A stretch of DNA of 64,000 bases from JAIBJN01 sp963775625 (GTDB lineage: Bacteria > Actinomycetota > Thermoleophilia > Gaiellales > Gaiellaceae). Where the stretch lies: positions 36,182-100,181 of the forward strand of contig CAVZJM010000005.1 in the NCBI GenBank assembly GCA_963775625.1. The letters are read 5' to 3'. Positions 60,270-64,000 of this stretch are shown here, in pieces (position 1 is the stretch's first letter; each line of letters starts with the position of its first letter). The notes below the pieces were generated by a model. The model saw only the letters and a list, made by a program, of their open reading frames with translations. It did not search any database and was not told where the DNA came from. The position numbers and the translations under genes are program-made.

Positions 60270-61461
60270 GTGGACCGAGAACAGCACACCAGTCGCCCCC
60301 TACCTCGCCGTCGGGCTCTCGACGGTCGTCCACGGTGTCGGCGAGCGAAAGCACATCGAGCGCAACCTCGCGATCGTCGAGGACGGGATCCACGCGGCCA
60401 TGTCCGTGATCGGGATCAACATGCCGGTGCGCGTGATCGCGCTCGCCGAGGGCGCCCTCACGGGCTTCACCGACGAGGCGTTCGACGTCCCCCACGTCAC
60501 CGCCGCGCGCGACCTCTTCATCGACGTGCCCGGGGAGGAGACCGAGCGGCTCGCGGCGCTAGCGCGCCACTACGACGCCTACCTCTTCGTCCAGTGCAAG
60601 GCGCGCTGGCCGGAGGTGATCGAGGACCGCTACTTCAACATGCTCTTCGTCATCTCGCCGCAGGGCGAGGTGGTGCACCGCGCGGCCAAGAACCACCTCT
60701 GGTGCCGCGAGCGCTCGTGCACGCCGCACGACGTCTACGACCGCTGGGTGGAGCTCTTCGGCGACGGGATCGACGCCTTCTACCCGGTGCTGCGCACCGA
60801 AGACATCGGCAACATCGGGACGATCTGCTGCTCCGACGGCGAGTACCCGGAGGCCGTGCGCGCGCTCGCGATGAACGGCGCCGAGGTCGTCTACCGGCCG
60901 AGCGAGGCGGTGCCGATGACCGGCGTCGGCTACCCCGGCGGAGGTACCTGGATGCTCCAGAACCGTGCGCACGCACACTTCAACAGCGTCTACATGCTCT
61001 GCCCCAACGTCGGCCCGGTCTACCTGCACCCGCGCATGGAGCACCCGCTACGACATCGGCGGCGGCAACTCGCACATCGTCGACTACCTCGGGAACGTCG
61101 TCGCCTACAGCGCCTCGGGCTACAACACGTTCGTCTCGGCGATCGTCGACATCGAGGCCCTGCGTCAGTTCCGGGTGATGAACCTGAACTCGAACTGGCT
61201 CAAGGACCTCCGTACCGAGGTCTTCCGGCGCATGTACGAGGAGCCGATACACCCGGCCAACCTCTGGCTCGAGCAGGACCCCGCCTCGCACGCCGAGGTC
61301 GACGAGGTCTACCGGGCGAACATCGGCCGCCTCGTCGAGCGGGGGACCTACACGCTCCCCGCGCGGAGTCGTTCCCGGGTGCGCACTACATCCCGGCCGG
61401 CGACCAGACGCCCGCCGAGGCCTGGGAGGACGCCAAGCACCTCTGGGACGAGGAGGACTGA
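60270..61461 (+). CDS. Nitrilase-superfamily amidohydrolase (frameshifted)
   Basis: Carbon-nitrogen hydrolase of about 396 residues. The catalytic Glu is in ALAEGALTGF, Lys in RAAKNHLW and Cys in GTICCSDGEYPEA. The GTG at 60270 follows GGGAGGAAC. Three single-base changes are needed: one C fewer in the C5 run at 60295-60299, one C fewer at 61052-61054 and one G more near 61369. Then the product runs VDREQHTS to AHYIPAGDQTPAEAW and stops at 61461. It would hydrolyse an amide or nitrile, plausibly a gamma-glutamyl amide or related product. Confidence 0.78.
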
Positions 61462-63057
61462 ATGGCTGATCGCTACGACGTGGTCGTGGTCGGCGGCGGG
61501 CACAACGGCCTCGCCTGCGCCGGCTACCTCGCCAAGGCGGGGAAGCGCGTGCTGGTGCTCGAGGCGCGCTCGGTCGCGGGCGGCGGCTGCGCCACCGAGG
61601 AGGTCGCCGCGCCCGGCTTCCGGCACAACTTCCATTCGAACTTCCACGGGATCATCCACATGGGCCCGGTGTACCGCGACCTCGAGCTCGAGCGCCACGG
61701 CGCGCGCTACGTCTTCCCGGAGAACCAGTTCGCGCACGTCTTCCCGGACGGGAAGGCGATCGTGTGCAGCCGCAGCGTCGATCGCACCGCGGCGAGCATC
61801 GCGCGCTTCTCGAAGGCGGACGCCGAGACGTTCCGCGAGCTCGCGCACGCCTACCGCGAGGTGCTGGAGCAGGGGTTCATCCCGGCGATGTTCTCTCCGC
61901 CCGTGCCGCCGTCGCAGGAGTCCGGCCCGCTCGAAGACACGACCGAGGGCCTGACGATGCTGCGGCACTTCCTCTCGACCCCGAACCACGTCGCCCGCGA
62001 CCTCTTCGAGTCGCCCGAGGCGCAGACCTGGCTCGGCTTCTGGGTCGCCCAGCTTGCAGGCACGGGTGACGTGTTCGGGCTCGGCGCCAACTACCCGGTC
62101 ATGCTCGCGGGCTCACTCGAGCCGTACGGGTGGGGAATCTGCGTCGGCGGGTCAAACGTCCTCGCCCAGGCCATGGTCCGCTTCCTCGAGGAGCACGGGG
62201 GCAAGGCGCGCCTGGACTCGCCCGTTACCCGCATCGAGGTCGGTGGCGGCATCGCGCGCGGTGTCGAGCTCGAGGACGGCACGAGGATTTCGGTGTCCGG
62301 CATCCTCGTCTCGAACCTCGATCCGAAGGTGACGTTCCTGGAGCTCGTCGGCGAGGAGGAGCTCGACGCCGGCTTCGCGCACGCCTGCCGGCGCTGGCGC
62401 TATGACGCGATGTCGATGTTCTGCGTCTACCTCGCACTCGACGAGCCAGTCCGCTGGAGGGCCGCCGAGTGGGACGAGGCGGTCAACCAGTGCTTCGCCG
62501 TCTCGCTCTGCGAGTCGCTCGACCTCCTCGACGACAACGCCTCCGACTGCCGCCTGGGCATCCCGCCGCGGCAGCCGGGCCTCTTCACCGTCCACCCGTC
62601 GCTCTTCGAGCCGAGCCTCTGCCCGCCGGGGAAGGAGGCGACCTTCTGCGAGCAGATCGCCCCGTGGGAGCTGCGCGCCGGCGGGCCCGAGGCCTGGGAG
62701 GAGGCGAAGGAGGAGTACGCCGCCAGCGTGCTCGACCGCTGGCGCGACGCGCTCGTGTCGGACCTCGAGATCGTGGGCCGCTACATCGCCAGCCCGCTCG
62801 ACATCGAACGGCGCATGCCGAGCATGCGGCACGGCGACTGGAATCACGGCGAGATGACGCAGGACCAGCTCGGCGTCTTCCGGCCCTTCCACGAATACCC
62901 GCCGTACCGCACGGCGTTCGAGAACGTCTACCTGTGTGGCTCCTCGACGCACCCGGGCGGCTCCATCGGCGGGGCCTGCGGCTACAACGCGGCGGGCGCC
63001 ATCGCGCAAGAGCTCGGGGTCGACGCCTGGTGGCGCCAGGAGGCCGCGGTTGGTTGA
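61462..63057 (+). CDS. FAD-dependent oxidoreductase, phytoene-desaturase-like
   Basis: A 531-residue flavoprotein. The dinucleotide motif is VVVGGGHNGLACAGYLAKAG with Glu in VLVLEARSVAGGGCATEE, and the C-terminal flavin motif is NVYLCGSSTHPGGSIGGACGYNAA, which is the CrtI/amine-oxidase superfamily pattern. There is no signal peptide. Carotenoid genes are absent nearby, so an amine oxidase-like or desaturase role on the pathway substrate is likelier. Start ATG directly follows the nitrilase stop. Confidence 0.85.
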   Translation: MADRYDVVVVGGGHNGLACAGYLAKAGKRVLVLEARSVAGGGCATEEVAAPGFRHNFHSNFHGIIHMGPVYRDLELERHGARYVFPENQFAHVFPDGKAIVCSRSVDRTAASIARFSKADAETFRELAHAYREVLEQGFIPAMFSPPVPPSQESGPLEDTTEGLTMLRHFLSTPNHVARDLFESPEAQTWLGFWVAQLAGTGDVFGLGANYPVMLAGSLEPYGWGICVGGSNVLAQAMVRFLEEHGGKARLDSPVTRIEVGGGIARGVELEDGTRISVSGILVSNLDPKVTFLELVGEEELDAGFAHACRRWRYDAMSMFCVYLALDEPVRWRAAEWDEAVNQCFAVSLCESLDLLDDNASDCRLGIPPRQPGLFTVHPSLFEPSLCPPGKEATFCEQIAPWELRAGGPEAWEEAKEEYAASVLDRWRDALVSDLEIVGRYIASPLDIERRMPSMRHGDWNHGEMTQDQLGVFRPFHEYPPYRTAFENVYLCGSSTHPGGSIGGACGYNAAGAIAQELGVDAWWRQEAAVG

Positions 63058-64000
63058 GCTCGTCCCGCAGGTCGAGCTGACCGAGGCGGAGGAGTCCGAG
63101 CGGCGGGAGCGCTTCCCGGCCGGCGCGGCGATCGAGTTCGCCGACCTGGAGGAGCAGGCGCGCGCGCCCGGCTCTCGACCGGCTGCGCGAGGCCGAGCCG
63201 GTCTCCTGGGTGCCGGCGCTCGGCGGCTGGCTGGTCACCTCGCACCCGCTGGCCCGCGGCGTCCTCGCGCGGACCGGCGACTTCACGGTCTGGGCCGAGC
63301 CGAACCTCGTCCGCGCGTCGCTCGGCGTGATGATGCTGACGAGCGATCCGCCCGAGCACGAGCGCCAGCGGCAGCCGTTCGACGAGCCGTTCCGCATGCG
63401 CTCCGTCCGCGAGCGCTTCGAGGGGCGGGTGTCCGCCAGGGTCGAGGAGCTGCTCGACGAGCTCGCGCCGCGCGGCTCGTGCGAGCTCGTCGTCGACTTC
63501 GCGGCGCCCTTCGCCATCGGGGTCGCCGGCGACATCCTCGGGCTCTCGCTCGACGACGTGCCCAAGATCCAGGGCTTCTACGAGGCCTTCGCCGGCGCCA
63601 TGACCTACGACGGCGACCCCGAGCCGCAGCGCCGGGCCGACGCCGCGCGCGCCGCGTTCAACGAGATCCTCCTGGGCGAGCTGGCCCGCGCCCGCGAGCA
63701 GCCGGACGGCTCGATCGCCTCCGCGGTCGTGAACGAGCCGGCGACCGAGCTGACGGACGACGAGATCGCCGCTCAGCTGCGCGTGATCCTCTTCGGCGCC
63801 ATCGAGACGATCGAGTCGATGGTGACGAACGCCGTCCTGCTCCTGCTCCAGCACCCCGACCAGCTGGAGGCCGTGCGGGCCGATCCCGAGCCTCGTCGGC
63901 AACGCCGTCGAGGAGGCGATGCGCCTGATCCCGCCCGTCGCCTTCATCGAGCGCTGGACGCCGGCACCCACGGCGATCGCCGACGTCGAGCTCGGCCGCG
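63050..64000 (+). CDS. Cytochrome P450, 3'-truncated by the window (frameshifted)
   Basis: Second P450 of the island. The TTG at 63050 follows AGGAGG by 6 bases and overlaps the FAD-oxidoreductase stop. Visible: SDPPEHERQRQPFDEPF (C-helix region), the I helix ILFGAIETIESMVTNAV and MRLIPPVAFIERW near the ExxR region. Two breaks (about 63169 and 63893) are each mended by removing one C from CCC. The heme Cys loop lies beyond the window. GAIET replaces the usual AGxET, so the I-helix Gly is shifted. Confidence 0.78.

Noticed and set aside
58309..61461. 1050-residue frame spanning the permease shadow and the nitrilase gene
   Set aside because: The first two thirds are antisense or out of frame to the permease and SDR; only the nitrilase part is real.

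Overview
The window is high-GC bacterial chromosome with very little non-coding DNA, frequent GTG/TTG starts and 4-base ATGA/GTGA gene overlaps. The gene families (SigK/RskA pair, BTAD-type regulator, IpdAB-like CoA transferase, ThyX, MptA/FolE2-type GTP cyclohydrolase, several leaderless promoters) point to an Actinomycetota genome. I favour a soil Thermoleophilia (Gaiellales/Solirubrobacterales type), but no rRNA or ribosomal-protein operon is present to settle this. I saw no tRNA, rRNA, CRISPR array, prophage or insertion sequence.

Layout. 1-4.7 kb: housekeeping genes (folE2, plsY-sodA, a pteridine-reductase-like SDR with a degenerate active site, an ECF sigma/anti-sigma pair behind its own ECF-type promoter, thyX). 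4.7-17 kb: secreted proteins (frameshifted metallopeptidase, M14 carboxypeptidase, two tandem paralogous lipoproteins, a ScyD/ScyE-like propeller), a polar amino-acid ABC transporter and an MFS transporter. 17-24.7 kb: trhA, infA (apparent ATC start), csp, sixA, a large hybrid histidine kinase, an IpdAB-like CoA transferase and a cytosolic papain-fold protein. 24.8-41.4 kb: membrane and signalling genes (solute-binding/VWA fusion with pyruvate kinase, Ser/Thr kinase, LuxR-type ATPase regulator, delta-60 repeat protein, HxlR plus EmrB-type exporter). 41.5-64 kb: a catabolic island.

The catabolic island holds most parts of a homoprotocatechuate (4-hydroxyphenylacetate) meta-cleavage route: HpaB-like flavin monooxygenase with its reductase, a two-domain extradiol dioxygenase, semialdehyde dehydrogenase and two HpaG-like fumarylacetoacetate-hydrolase-fold proteins. 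These are mixed with an acetoacetate-decarboxylase-like gene, an SDR and a P450, and have a local GntR regulator. Beyond a regulator locus comes a second block: amino-acid permease, glutamine-synthetase-like ligase, SDR, nitrilase-type hydrolase, FAD oxidoreductase and a second P450. I infer amine or amide catabolism that could feed the aromatic route.

Between the two blocks (51956-56041) is the most unusual locus. A 1011-residue regulator joins a SARP-type DNA-binding/BTAD module through one membrane helix to an external beta-propeller and a periplasmic substrate-binding domain. It is divergent from a secreted PD40 propeller gene, and between them lie four heptamers spaced 10-11 bp, as at SARP operators. 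This looks like a one-step membrane receptor that binds DNA directly.

At least nine genes are interrupted by frameshifts. Nearly all that I resolved are mended by adding or removing one G or C in a short run, so they are probably sequence errors rather than decay. Coordinates in those genes should be read with that in mind.
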